The position numbers and the translations under genes are program-made. This document shows positions 45,540-57,229 of a stretch of 64,000 bases of DNA, piece by piece; positions within the stretch are counted from its first letter, which is position 1, and every line of letters starts with the position of its first letter. Source of the stretch: Cryptomeria japonica (Eukaryota; Streptophyta; Pinopsida; Cupressales; Cupressaceae); assembly GCF_030272615.1 (NCBI RefSeq), contig NC_081412.1, positions 686,086,583 to 686,150,582 on the forward strand. Reading direction: 5' to 3'. A model generated the notes under the pieces. The model saw only the letters and a list, made by a program, of their open reading frames with translations. It was not told the DNA's origin and searched no databases.

Positions 45540-47424
45540 TATTCCTTTTTCTTTCTAGGACCTTGTGACGAGCATCTAAAATTGCCTATATGAGGATGGT
45601 TCTATGCAAGATGATGACCTAACACTAGACAGTAGACGTAAATATGAGGTATGCAAGACTACACTAGACTCTATTGAGGATTTTGATGTGAGATCTTTTT
45701 AGAATTTCTAGATTTCTCTAAAGAAAGTCTTTCCATTTGTTGACGAAGTTGTTCAACCTCAATCTCTCTATCAATTATATGGGAAATCCTAGACTCAATG
45801 TTTATCTCGTGTATGACTCCTATATATTGAGGTGTGCTTCTTCTCAAATCCCAAGCTAAGTTAGCTAGACCATCAATGATTTCTCATTGACCGCCATTTG
45901 GAACTAGATTAGGTTGCTCGAAGGGGAGCAAACCATCACCCAGGAGACCCATGAATGCACATGCTATGAACCTATAATTTACAATGGACTTAGACATATA
46001 TGAGGTCTAGATGAAGACATATATGATAATGCAAGACTATGCAACTAATATGGATGATAATGCAAAAGACTTAGGATGATAATGAGGACGTAAATGAGAC
46101 TATGTAGGACGATAATGAGGACGTAAGTGGGACTATGCAAAAGACTATGTAAGGGACTGCCTATAGTCACAAGTATGTAAGGACTTCTGAGAATCAGTTT
46201 CAAAATAGACTTTGTTTTTGGTAAGTTCGTGTGTAGGACAATGTTTTGCAGTTTTCCAAATCTGAGAACAATGGCTGGTAAGTATGTATAGCTATCTGAC
46301 TCAATTTTCATACAATCTCAAAAAATTCAGAGATACGTGGGATAGGGCCTGAAATAGCCCAAGGGACTGACTCAATACTGGTCTATCACAACGATACATA
46401 AAAAAACATGGAATACAATCTTAGGCTAGATATTGGACACCATTCAGTGAGGCCCCCACAACAAAATACCGAAACAAGATGGACAGATAGAGAGTTTGGT
46501 AGCACTAGCTCCACTCCATGACACACACTTCTTGGGCATGCCAGTTTCTCTTACCCCAAAGATCCAAAGATCTTATCACCAAGGGATTTTTGTCTCATAA
46601 TGTAAGGTACATGAGGGGTATCTATGGGGTACGATCCACACTCTTAGAACCACTAAACGTAGGATTTTTGTCAACTAATTTGGTTCTTAGTATTAGGTTT
46701 CAAGGGATCCCGATCCAACGACGGATTCTCAGAGCAAGCCACTTAAGGCTTTAGTTGAGCTTATTGGTGCAGGGAAGGCCCCCACATACATCAAATTCAC
46801 TCAACACTCTAGCCGCCTGACCAATATATTTATATAGCGGCTTGAAAAACCCGCTCGAGAGTACGCTGGGAGAGATGATATCCCCAACGAATCCCTATTC
46901 GAAGTACCTCTGTGGGGTGATGAAATCCCTAGTCAAAGATACCCCTCATTACATAGAACAAAAGAAAATTTGGATGTCATTGTCACCTTCCTTCTTTCTC
47001 CTAAGAGCCCGATGGCGAGTAGAAAGTCAATTAGTGCAATAGTAGGTCCAACCCAGAAACAAATAAAAAGTTCTTTTCCCTTAAGAAAATTAAAAATGAT
47101 TTAATCTAATGCAGCCTGATTCACGTTCGTTTTATAACCCAAATTTAGGTGTTAGATCCACATGTGCATGTCAATTTTAAACACCAAATCCAAGAATGAA
47201 GGCATACATGTCAATTTTAAACACCAAATCCAAGGATGAAGGCATACATGTCAATTTTAACCATTTGTTTGATTTTTAAGCACCAAAAACCAAGTGTAAG
47301 ATGCATGCATGTCAATTTTAGCCCATGTTTATTTTAAGCACCAACATTGAACTGTGAGATTATCCATGCATGTCAATTTTAACTATTTTAACTATTGTTG
47401 ATTTTAAGCACTAAAAATTGAAGT
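45540..47424 (-). other. E3 5' leader, non-coding
   Basis: No credible gene. It contains GATAATGAGGACGTAA-type direct repeats at 46030-46160, the hairpin AGCGG/CCGCT at 46833-46858, and from about 47160 a tandem tract with units of roughly 40-70 bp built on CATGTCAATTTTAAACACCA. Confidence 0.65.
46833..46858. repeat. Conserved leader hairpin AGCGG/CCGCT (E3)
   Basis: Arms AGCGG at 46836-46840 and CCGCT at 46851-46855, inside a TATAGCGGCTTGAA context shared with G1 at 25829-25858. Confidence 0.55.
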
Positions 47425-47429
47425 GTGAG
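47160..47429. repeat. CATGTCAATTTTAA tandem repeats in the E3 leader
   Basis: Five to six units of CATGTCAATTTTAAACACCA plus spacer. Two adjacent units are nearly identical over about 42 bp (47169-47250) and later ones are longer and more diverged. The tract is cut by the solo LTR at 47430 and resumes after it (GCATGCAAAATTAC). Confidence 0.8.
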
Positions 47430-48976
47430 TGTTGGCAATATTGCATTATAGCAAACAATGAAAGATTGTTGGCATTTCATAAGGATATTGAGAAGGTTGT
47501 TGATGATTATGGATATAACTGATTAAAGATGTTTACGGTCTTGATATTATTATTTTTCCATTGATGTCAAGAAATTGATTTTCTAATTCAGTATGATGTT
47601 GCCATATCTTGAGAAGTATGATTTAAAAGAGTATAAAGATGTCGGTAAAAGACACAGGAAAGATTATGATGAATAAGGTATACAATGGGCAACTACTACC
47701 GAGTCAGACAATGATGAGATCATGATGTTTAGATTGTTTTAACATCATACATATGCTGTAAATTGTGAAGGTTAATACTATACTATGTTACCAAGCAAAG
47801 AACCTAGTCGGTAAACCCTAAGGAACCTAGTCGGTAAACCCTAAGGTTATCGCTATCGGTTAATGAAAGCGGAATGTCTACCGAGTGAAGTTTAGTATTC
47901 ACCGAGTTATAACCGAGTTGTAACCGAGCTATAACAGAATGCATTAAATGTTTGCATGCGTTATTTAATGAAGGAAGCTGATGAGATGGAGCTGATTAAA
48001 TGATTGGTGAGTCGTGGATGAAGTTTGTTAATGAATCTAAGGCAATGGAAAGTCGGCATAAAGATCTACAACGTAGATTGAACCGCAATACCCTGGCACA
48101 AGTTCCAAGACTAATATGCAAGTTCCAAGGCAGGGTAAAACATTTTCAGATCGAAAGATGCATTGAACCTGGACAAGATTGAAGATTTGATGGCTATGAT
48201 TGATCATGGGAAATGTGATCAAGGAGATTAAGCGGTTACCTAATTGTTTATAAATAGGAAATTGTTGATAAACAAGGTATGCGGGCAAGTGTATGCACAG
48301 GGATGCTACATAGTGATTACCGAGCACAGAAGCTTGAAGACCTGTTTGAATAACAGAGTATAGAAGCCCAACAGATAGACAAGATTAGTTCTATGTCTAG
48401 ATTATATTGAACAAATAGGAATCTACTTTAGCATTTTAGATGTGAAGTTGCAGATAGATTTTTATTACTGTTATTTTGTGAAAGTGACAGAAAATCTCTT
48501 AACCGAGTGGACTTAACAGTCTTATTTGTAAAACCCTCTAGCAAGGTGACATTCTAATTGAGTGTTTGAAATCTTTTAACAAGGTCACTTATAACAAGGT
48601 GAAGATCCTAACAGATCTGAGGGAAATCCCTTAACTGGGTCACATCTAGCAATGTGTTTGTAATCTTTAACAGGATTTGCTTTTAATCGAGCATACTCTA
48701 GAAGAGTATATTTCTTAGTTGGTCCGAAATCCCACAGTGGTTTTTCCCTTTTTGGGTTTCCACGTTAAATCTGGTGTTATGAGGTTTATGATGTTTATGT
48801 GCTTTTGAGTTTGCATGTTTGACAGTTTTGGTTATATTATTGATATATATGTTACCGAGGTTGAATCTGATGTTTTAATGGAAGATTAAGTTTGTATGAT
48901 TCACACCCCCCCCCCCCCCCCCCTCACATCTTGTTGGCTATTGGATCTGTACTTATATTAAGTATTAGAACTATCA
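47430..48976 (+). mobile_element. Solo copia LTR with target duplication GTGAG
   Basis: TGTTGGCAATATTG...GAACTATCA, 1547 bp, flanked by GTGAG at 47425-47429 and 48977-48981. TATA box TTATAAATAG at 48248-48257. Near its end is a run of about 20 C (48905-48923) in the same place as the CACCCCCCTCTCA block of the other copia LTRs. No internal region. Confidence 0.92.
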
Positions 48977-49117
48977 GTGAGGTGTGCATGCAAAATTACT
49001 AATCTAATCCCCTCTTCGAATCCGCCACAGGCTGCAAACAAAAGATTAGCAGTAAAATTAAACCAACAAAAAACTGAAACTCAAAACTTGACAGAGGTGA
49101 TTGCGTGATACTACTTG
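48977..49117 (-). other. Truncated inner end of the E3 leader
   Basis: Continues the leader after the solo LTR (GGCTGCAAACAAAAGATTAG resembles the AACCTGCACAAACAATAACC block of G1 at 26483). It stops abruptly near 49117, where host gag begins. No primer-binding site is present before LTR B, unlike G1 and F2. Confidence 0.6.
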
Positions 49118-49298
49118 AAGGAGAAGAAGCCCTGGCAGAAAAAGTAAACCCCCAAGTGATCAATCCAGATGAAGAGAGGTTTTTGAGTAGGGAGAATACT
49201 AAACCTCATTTTACCCCACCGGAATATGATGGAAAGTTGGCTTCGGATGAATTGATGGATTGGATCTCAGAGATGGAGAAATATTTTGATTTTGAAAA
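49118..49298 (+). pseudogene. gag: Host chromovirus gag fragment, extra copy beside LTR B
   Basis: Reads EEALAEKVNPQVINPDEERF and ELMDWISEMEKYFDFEN. It is a second copy of the stretch at about 32975-33134, roughly 5% different, and here the 17 bp missing from the other copy are present. It joins the LTR at the same base (GAAAA then TGTGGG) as at 33134/33135. It should not be here if LTR B were an ordinary 5' LTR. Confidence 0.85.
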
Positions 49299-50585
49299 TG
49301 TGGGATGCAAAATTCATCTTCTATAAACAAAGTAATCATTTAGAAACAAGGGAAATCATGAATACCTATCTTAATCAGAATTTGACAAACAATACAATGG
49401 AATAACGCAATTGAGAAATAGGAATTATAAATCATCAAATCAAATAAAAAACTCCCTATTCCGTGACTGCGTATTGCTTCCATTGCTCTTCTCCTCTTCG
49501 TGGTATGATGGCTCTCAGATATTGCACTGGTAACTTGCAAGTGACAAAAAGATTCAAAGTTTGTGATTATTGAAAATGGAGATTGGATGCTCAATTTATA
49601 GAAAATTGGAGAAGATTGATTGAAAGGTGGAACAGATTGATTAAGAGGTGTGAACTCAGGTGAGCTCAAATGAAAATTGATAGTTGAACTGCTGATTGTA
49701 GAAGTGAAACTCAATAGATTGAATAGATTAATTGAGTCAACTGATTGAGAAAAAGCTAACTGAAGATAGAAAAAGGATGATTGGAGGAAATAAAGAAGAT
49801 GACACAAAGAGCTTAACTTAGAAAAAGCTAACTGAAAGATAGAAATAGAGATTGGAGAGATAAATGATTTAATTAATCAATTGATTGAATTAATTAATTT
49901 AGCATGTGCTTGCATTTAGATTTAGATTTTTAATTTAATTTTTGCATAAGATTTTAATTCAAATATTGAATTTATTAATTCAATTTAGTATTTGAATATA
50001 TTTAGAACTTGATTTTGATTTTCAATTTAGTTTTTGAAATCATGCACATGTATTGAATTTGTATTGAATTTGGAAGAAATTAGAACAAATGAGAAATTAA
50101 ATGAAATTAGAATTTGGGGATTTGAAAATGGAAGAATTAATTAGTTAATTAAATAATTTAAAGAAACAATTTAATTATTTTAGAAATGGAATTTAATCAA
50201 ATAATAAAGATTATTTAATTTTAAAGGATTAAATCATAATTAATTAAATAATAAATATTTAATTAATATTTAGAAAAGGGTTGATGATTGAATGATGATT
50301 AGAGAGAGAAATTGAATAATTAGTAATTTATTTAAATAATAGAGATTATTTAAATTGAGAAATTAACCATAATTAATTAAATAATAAATATTTAATTAAT
50401 ATTTAGAAAAGGATTTAAAATGATTAAAGGATGATAGAATAAGAAAATAGAATAATTAGTGAAATGATGAGGAAATATGAAAATAGAAGAAATAGATTAA
50501 CTAAATTAATTAAATAATAAAGATTATTTAATCAATTAAAGGAATAATTAGTACATGATCAATGAGACTTTTTTAGGTGTCTACA
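49299..50585 (-). mobile_element. LTR B of E3 family
   Basis: TGTGGGATGC...GTGTCTACA, 1287 bp. Minus-strand TATA box CTATAAATTG at about 49592-49601. Followed by GAAAA (50586-50590), which equals the flank of LTR A at 33130-33134. On its left it also has GAAAA within host gag, so by itself it looks like a solo LTR with its own target duplication. Confidence 0.9.
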
Positions 50586-51542
50586 GAAAACACTGCAGAA
50601 GAAAGAAAGGTGAAATATGCTTGTACCCGGTTGAAGGGTCATCTATCTCTTTGGTGAGAGTATTTGCAGGTTGATAAACAAAGAAGAGGTAAAGAGAAAA
50701 TCAAAACATGGGATCAGATGGTTGCTAAGTTGAAATCAAAATTTATTCTAGTTGATTATCAAGTGAATTTGTTCCGGAAGTTGAATAATTTGAGGCAGAA
50801 GGAATCTAGTGTGAAGGAGTACACCAAAACATTTTACAAATTGAATATCAGATCCAAACATATTGATGATGAAGTTGAACAAGTTGCAAGATATTTGAAT
50901 GGATTGCGGATGTCTATACAAGATGAACTCAGTTTGATCAAAGCGCAGAGTGTTGAAGAAGCTTACCAGTATGCTCTGAAAGCAGAAGAGAAGCTGAACA
51001 AAAGACATGAGCAGAGACAAAGAGGTAGAGGTGGAAGGTTTTTCGGAGAAAGATTTCAAGGAGGAAGAGGATATACCAAAGGTAGAGAAACTTGTATGGA
51101 TCAGAACACGGACAAAGAAGTGAGCAAAGAAGGTGATTCATACTGGAAAGATGATAGAAATTTCTACCAGAGGAGAGAACTAAATGGCTACCGGAATAAG
51201 AATTTTGGAAAATATGACAGAAGACAAGACAAGAGAGTGTTTAGAGGAACTTGCTATAAGTGTGGAGGAGAAGGACATTGTGCTTTCAAGTGTAAGAAGA
51301 CAAAGAATAGTGGAAAAACAGCAGTGGTGGAAGAAAGCCCCACCAGATTAGCTAATAAACTGGAAGATGGAGAACTGTTGATGATGATGAGAGATTTGTT
51401 ACACACCGGGAGAGATGAAGAACCCTTGCAGAGGAAGAATTTGTTCAAGACGAGCCGTAAGGTATCCGATAAGTGCTATAAAGTTGTTATTTATAGTGCT
51501 AGTTTAGATAATCTTATTTCAGAAGAGATGGTGAATAAGTTG
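50586..51542 (+). pseudogene. gag: Host chromovirus gag, right part
   Basis: Capsid and nucleocapsid. ERKVKYACTRLKGHLSLW is followed by a stop in place of Trp near 50655. It is then open from 50664: MVAKLKSKFILVDYQVNLFR, LRQKESSVKEYTKTFY and GLRMSIQDEL. An Arg/Gly-rich stretch precedes a canonical CCHC knuckle CYKCGGEGHCAFKCKK at codons 197-212 (from 51252). The end runs into protease (VIYSASLDNLISEEMVNKL; the catalytic DSGS is degenerate). Cut at AGTTG (51538-51542) by F1 and resumed at 63350. Confidence 0.9.
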
Positions 51543-52318
51543 TGTAGACACCTAAAATTGTCATGTCTAATTAAATAAATATTTTATTTATTTAATTATT
51601 TGAGCCTAATTCTTCTATTAATTAAGTAAATCCTTATTTATTTAATTAATTCATTTATCCTCTTCTAGCCTTATTTCTCATTTAAATAAATACATTTATT
51701 TATTTAAATGATCTTTTTCCTAAATTAAATAAATATCTTATTTATTTAATTAATCCCACTTCTTCTATTAATTAAATAAATCTTTATTTATTTAATTAAT
51801 TCATTAGCCTTTTCTACCCATGACACATGTCATTTATCTCTTAATTCCTACACTACCTACCCTTTCATTATTTTCTTATTTCCTCCACCTACCCTCTAAT
51901 CATAGCCGACCTCTTTTTACACCTCTCAATCTTATCCCTCCATTTCATATAGTGTCTTCTATATAAGGGGATGCTTCCTTCATTATCAAACCCTAACTCA
52001 ATTACGCACTCGACTACACTACGCTTTTGCACTTTCATATGCGATCCTACTTGCAACCACATTTCCGTTCTTTGTTGAGCTTTTGTGCATATTAAATCTG
52101 AGAGCAAATATATCAAGCAAGATCAATGGAGATAGGAAGAATGGAGATCCAAACCCTATTGGACATGTGATGGTATAATCTTTGTGATTTCATTTAATTT
52201 TAATTGTCTTAGGTAATCTTCATAGGTTATGGTGGATCTTTGTTGTTGTTAGGCTAAGGTTTTGTGGTTGAATTCATTTAGTCTTTCAATATTGTTGTAT
52301 CCATTTTCACCATATACA
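51543..52318 (+). mobile_element. 5' LTR of F1
   Basis: TGTAGACACC...CCATATACA, 776 bp. TATA box CTATATAAGGG at 51959-51969. The left half is built of AATTAAATAAATA direct repeats. Confidence 0.93.
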
Positions 52319-52319
52319 T

Positions 52320-52340
52320 TTTGGCACACCCTGTGGGACA
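52320..52340 (+). other. Primer-binding site of F1
   Basis: TGGCACACCCTGTGGGAC starts 3-4 bases after the LTR. About 13 of 18 bases agree with the tRNA-Lys site TGGCGCCCACCGTGGGGC used by many Tat elements, so a decayed Lys site is possible. The tRNA is not settled. Confidence 0.5.
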
Positions 52341-52476
52341 TTGATTTTTGTTAGATTTGTGTTTTTTGCAGGTTTTTCTAACCCTATATTGCTGTTTTAT
52401 AAAACAATTTGGAGAATAACCTTGTGCAGCTAGGGTTTTGGACACAAAATCAAGATCTTCGAGAGATTTGATCATA

Positions 52477-53330
52477 TCTCACAAACGGCTTGGAAATTTT
52501 GCATCAATTTTTTTTTGCAAGTTGAAGACAGTATCAGGAGCTCTTAATGAAAAATTCAGATCTATTAGAACATATTTTAATTTTCTATGAATTTTCATAA
52601 AAAAATAATTTTGAGAGCAAATGAGCGAATTTTTTGGATTTTCTTAATTTTTGGAAATCTCACATAATTATACACAGGATATGTTCTTTGTGATTTTAAT
52701 TTTGATGCAAAATATTTCCCTAAAAATCGGATCTTTAAAAATTAGAGTTTTTGCTTATTTGGATTAAATCTCACAAACGACTTTGAATTTTGGCATAAAA
52801 TTTTTTTTGCAAGTCAAGAAATTTATTTGAAGTGTTCAGTAAAAATTTCAGATTTTTTGGATCAAAGGTTCATTTTATATGAATTTTGTATGATTTTTCA
52901 TAAAAAATTAATTTTGAGAGAAAATTAGTGAATTTTTCAGATTTTCTTACATTTTTGGAAATCTCTCAAAATTATACGTAGGATCTGTTCTTTGTGATTT
53001 TAAATTTGATGCAAAATTATTCCTCAAAAATCGGATCTTTGAAAATTAGGGTTTTGCATTATTTTACTCATATCTCACAAACTGATTGGATTTGTTGTAG
53101 AATTTTTTTTATGCAGGTTTGGAAGACTATCAGGACTTTCCAATAAAAATTTCAGATTTTTTGGATCTATTTTGCATTTTATATGAATTTTTTATGATTT
53201 TTCATAAAAAATTAATTTTTGGAGCAAATTAGCAATTTTTTTGGATTTTCTTACATTTATGGAAATCTCTTGAAATTTTATAGGTGTTTTTTTTTGTGAT
53301 GAATCAGATATTTGAATTGGTCAACAAAAC
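52477..53330. repeat. Three ~300-bp tandem repeats in the F1 leader
   Basis: Unit starts TCTCACAAAC at 52477, 52769 and 53073, so the periods are 292 and 304 bp. Shared landmarks in each are TTTTTTTGCAAGT, AAAAATTTCAGAT, ATGAATTTT...CATAAAAAA and TGGAAATCTC; in the first two also GTTCTTTGTGATTTTAA and AAAATCGGATCTTT. Divergence is substantial and the third is truncated. Confidence 0.85.
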
Positions 53331-54414
53331 GCATTGTTGAAGGCCCCTATTTCACAAAGTCTTTTGGATCTAAAATTTACCTAACTTGTGTGCTTGCAGG
53401 AAGGGGTGATCATTTGAAACAATCCAAACTACTAAAAAATATTTGTTGTAGGACCCTGACAAGGATTTTATTTTGATCTTTATTGTGTGCCTTGTTTTCA
53501 TAGATTATCAAACACTTCAATTGGTGCACTAAAATTGAACCAGTGTCCTTTGTGTCTTGGGCAATAGGCTCTTTTTGTTTAATCTTTAGGGGGTCTATCT
53601 CCCTGTGTGGTCATTAGGACTACTAGTGAGGAAAGAACGACCCAAGTGGTAGCAAAAGAAAAGCTATCTTCTTCCAAACCACTATAAATAACTGTATTCA
53701 TGGTGAAAACTATGAATAACGTGTGCTGATTAGTTCATACTGACACTATGTCTCCCCATAAACCCATTTGATCAAATTTATTTGATCATTTGTAGGGCGT
53801 AACCCCTACTGGCTGGCAGCCTTCTGTATTTACAGAGCTGAAAGTGCCACATGTATGGCCACACGAGCGGATGCCCTTACTAGCACCTTTTTGCTTTAGA
53901 ATCCAAAATCCTTCTAGTTGTTGGGGCAGGAGGTTGGACCTCTAGTAGCGGCCTACACACATATGGTTCTTAGTAGAGATACAAAGTTCACCATGGGGAG
54001 TTTTCATGGGGACTGATGCTTGGCTGCCCCAAGAAGTGAGTGCCGAGGGTGGAGCCAGTGGGGTCAAGCATCTAAGTATCCACTCTGAATAGCGTAGCCT
54101 CGGGGGAAACTCAATGTGTGATCAACAACTATTATCTTGGCCAGCCATAAGAATTGTGCTTGACTTATTTTGAACAATCAAACATTCAAGACCAAACATC
54201 AAAACATTGTGTCTTTTGTGTCTTCAAGTGTATGCAAAACAATTTTACATCAAACAACACACTTGTCTTTGAGTCATTTTGGAGTCTAAACACTTGCAAA
54301 CATTGAGTCCTCATCAACACTATGTCCTCTTGTCATGAAAAATAGTCAAACATTCAGATTTGGTCACAACAAAACAGTTTCACAGATTGGAAAAATTGCA
54401 CAAATTTTGCAGAA

Positions 54415-54592
54415 ACACGTCTGTGTCCAACAGAACCGCGTCTGTGTCATATAACCGCATCTGTGAAGGGTAGAAATGCATCTGTGTCTTTTGAGCAACA
54501 TTGCAACATTTCAGAAACGCGTCTGTGTCTGACATAATAGCATCTGTGTCCTTTTAGCGCGTCTGTGAAGTATACAGGCACGTCTGTGTTCA
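54415..54592 (+). repeat. GC[AG][CT][GA]TCTGTG array in the F1 leader
   Basis: Eight copies in 178 bp: ACACGTCTGTGTC (54415), CCGCGTCTGTGTC, CCGCATCTGTGA, TGCATCTGTGTC, ACGCGTCTGTGTC, AGCATCTGTGTCC, GCGCGTCTGTGA, GGCACGTCTGTG (about 54578). The reverse complement of the last, CACAGACGTGCC, recurs in the PMD intron at 61880-62050. Confidence 0.85.
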
Positions 54593-55122
54593 GAATTGAA
54601 AACTTTCATAATTCAGCAAATAAGAACAGTCAATTTCAGACTTATTGAGCTTCCTAGGTTATCTCTCTAGGGTTTTCATCTAGCATTCAACCTGTCTTTG
54701 GGTCTCACAAAGTTCATCATTGCTTTACACCTTACATTACATTCACATTTGTCTAAACTTGAGTCAAAAGGTCACTTGCTTGTCCTCATCTTGCTTTGTC
54801 AACATACTACATACAACAACACTTTGCTAAGTGGTCCCTCATCAAGGTCTATCACCTTTGGGTCTCATTTGGTCTTACTTAGAGTCAAGGTCAACTTACC
54901 TCATCAAGAGAAACTATCATCTCTTTGGAAGCCACACCTACTCTACTACATACATACTTGGTCTTACACTTTAGATTCATTTACATTCCATCCAACTCTT
55001 GGTCTTTCATATCTTTCCATTTTCATCTAGTCTCACACATCTTGATCAATACCTAGTTCATGGTTGAAACCCGTTTACAAAAATCTAGGAGAGAAGCTAA
55101 AGAGGCTTAAGAATCTGCAAAC

Positions 55123-57228
55123 ATGAGTTCTTATGAGTATGACAATGATATCTTTTTGAATTCTGATCATACTACATTACCTGACATGGATGCCTATAGA
55201 AACATTCCAAATGTTGAGAACATGGACACTACAAACAACAATGATACACACAATGACAATATGGACAACTTTTCCGTACATTCAGCAGAAGTGGAAGAAA
55301 CCATTATGAATCCTCATTTCGATCGATTGGTTGAGGAAATAATGAGGAGAGATAGACAATATTTTCTACAAGTGATGACACAAAGTGGAACCAAGATCCC
55401 TCATGATTTTGACATGTCTCAAATAATGGAAAATCGACCTTTGCAACAACCTCACTCCAACATGGATCAAAGGAGGTCTAATAGTGGAGGCAATAGAGGA
55501 CCACATATGGTGCCTGAATCACCATCATCTTTGTTTCAAAAACCAGAGGTCCCACATACATATGGTCAAGCATATGATACTCACCTTCGTAGACCATTAT
55601 GGAAGTCTTATGCAGAAAAATATGCTCAATCACATACCAATGCTAAGGATCAACCACCCAAGCAATTGGATATTCAAAGTCATGCTCAAAATTTGGACAC
55701 AAGGAAACCCTGCATCAAATTTGGGGGCAACACACTAGAACAAACTCATGACATGCCTATAGAGTATGGTATACATGGACAAAGCAGATATTCCATTCCT
55801 CAACATGACTATATACCAAGTGGTCCATATACACAACATCATTATAGACCTCCTCCATATGAACATGTGTATGATCAATATCATCCATATATGCAACATG
55901 CTCCTCCTCCAATTGGTGCCTCAAGTATGGGGTATGGTCCAAGAAGTCGGTCTCCACCTACGAGCAATTTGGAACAACAAATCAAGGATTTACAAAAGAA
56001 AATGGAGGACATAAATACACCGAAGCCAACATACACAATGAGAGACATATGTCCTTATCCATTTGACAAGAGCATTCCAATGCCTCCATTTCCTACACAC
56101 TTTGTGACACCTAAGTTTGATAAGTACAGAGGAAAAGGGGATCCTAAGGCACATATAAGACAATTTTTCACAACTTGCATTGAGGTAGCAGCAGAAGAGA
56201 CATATTTGATGAGATTATTCCCACAAAGCTTAGGTGATCAAGCTATGGAATGGTTCTCCCAACTTCCACCTGGAATTAAGTCTTGGGGTGATCTAGCAGA
56301 GGCATTTATCCAACACTTCTCATATAACATAGAGACAGACATATCAGTCACTACCTTGTGCAACACCAAGCAAAAGGATGGAGAATCCTTTTCATCATTT
56401 TTACAAAGATGGAAAAATCTAGCTAGAAGATGCTCTTGTGAAATTCCACAAAAACAAATGGTAGAGATGTTCACCCAGAATGTCAACAAAGACATTGGTT
56501 ATGACTTGAGGAAAGCTTGTTTGTCCACCTTCAAGGATGTCATTGAAAAAGGCTTAACAATAGAGAAGGTCCTAATTGAACAAGGAGTCATTAAGATATT
56601 CAAGGAAAACAAAGATGACTTTAAAGGAAAAGACAAGCCAAGATTTTGGAATAAAAACAAGAACACAGTCAATGATGGTGTTGTTGATGCCAATATGGTA
56701 CGACCAAAAATCATTTTTTCTGGATCAAGTTCTACAAACAATCACGTGAATACTCAAACAACTTCAAAGTCATGAAGGAAGTACACCCCATTGGGAGAAC
56801 CACTTGAGTTAGTTTTCAAAAAGCTAGTGGCAAACAAGATAATAACAATTCCAGATCTACCTCCATATGAGCCAAAGGTCAAACCAAATTGGTGGAATGA
56901 TGATGAGTATTGTGAATTTCATAAAAGCAAGGGACATAAAACAAGAAATTGCCATCGAATGAAGAACATCATACAAGATCTCATTGATAGAGGTGACATT
57001 GAGGTTGAAGGACACTCATCCAATCAAGAACATGAAATTTTTAAGGAACCATCCCAAAACATGACAAGGGAAAAGCTAAAGCCACAGATGACCAAACCAA
57101 CTATACCAGAGCATCCTATAACTATGATTCAACTATCAATCACATCTCGATGGACAATTATGTCTCTACCATTATCATCAAGGACAAAACACCTGAGAAT
57201 TCTACCTAAAGACCCAAGATTGTCCTAA
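55123..57228 (+). pseudogene. gag: F1 gag
   Basis: A 550-codon open frame from ATG 55123 (MSSYEYDNDIFLNSDHTT) to a TGA at 56773. It contains KIPHDFDMSQIMENR, a His/Pro/Tyr-rich stretch, then YPFDKSIPMPPFPTHFVTPK, EETYLMRLFPQSLGDQAMEW and FIQHFSYNIETDISVTTLCN. The same frame continues (YTPLGEPLELVFKKL, zinc-finger-like CEFHKSKGHKTRNCHRMK near 56920) to 57228. The TGA sits where G1 has Arg, so it is probably a single CGA-to-TGA change. Its capsid part is the only full-length open gag in the window. Zinc-finger spacing matches G1 and E3. Confidence 0.88.
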
Positions 57229-57229
57229 A

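Larger units (their letters stand above)
52341..55122 (+). other. F1 5' leader, non-coding
   Basis: 2.8 kb with no credible gene: a 110-codon frame at 54698-55030 shows no domain and is not shared. It holds three roughly 300-bp direct repeats (52477-53330), a GC-richer block at 53800-54130 and the TCTGTG array (54415-54592). A TATA-like CTATAAATAA lies near 53690. Confidence 0.65.

Noticed and set aside
54698-55030. 110-codon frame just upstream of F1 gag
   Set aside because: Composition is Leu/Ser/His low complexity without domain, and the gag start at 55123 has the conserved N-terminal text. No shared upstream frame in G1 or E3.
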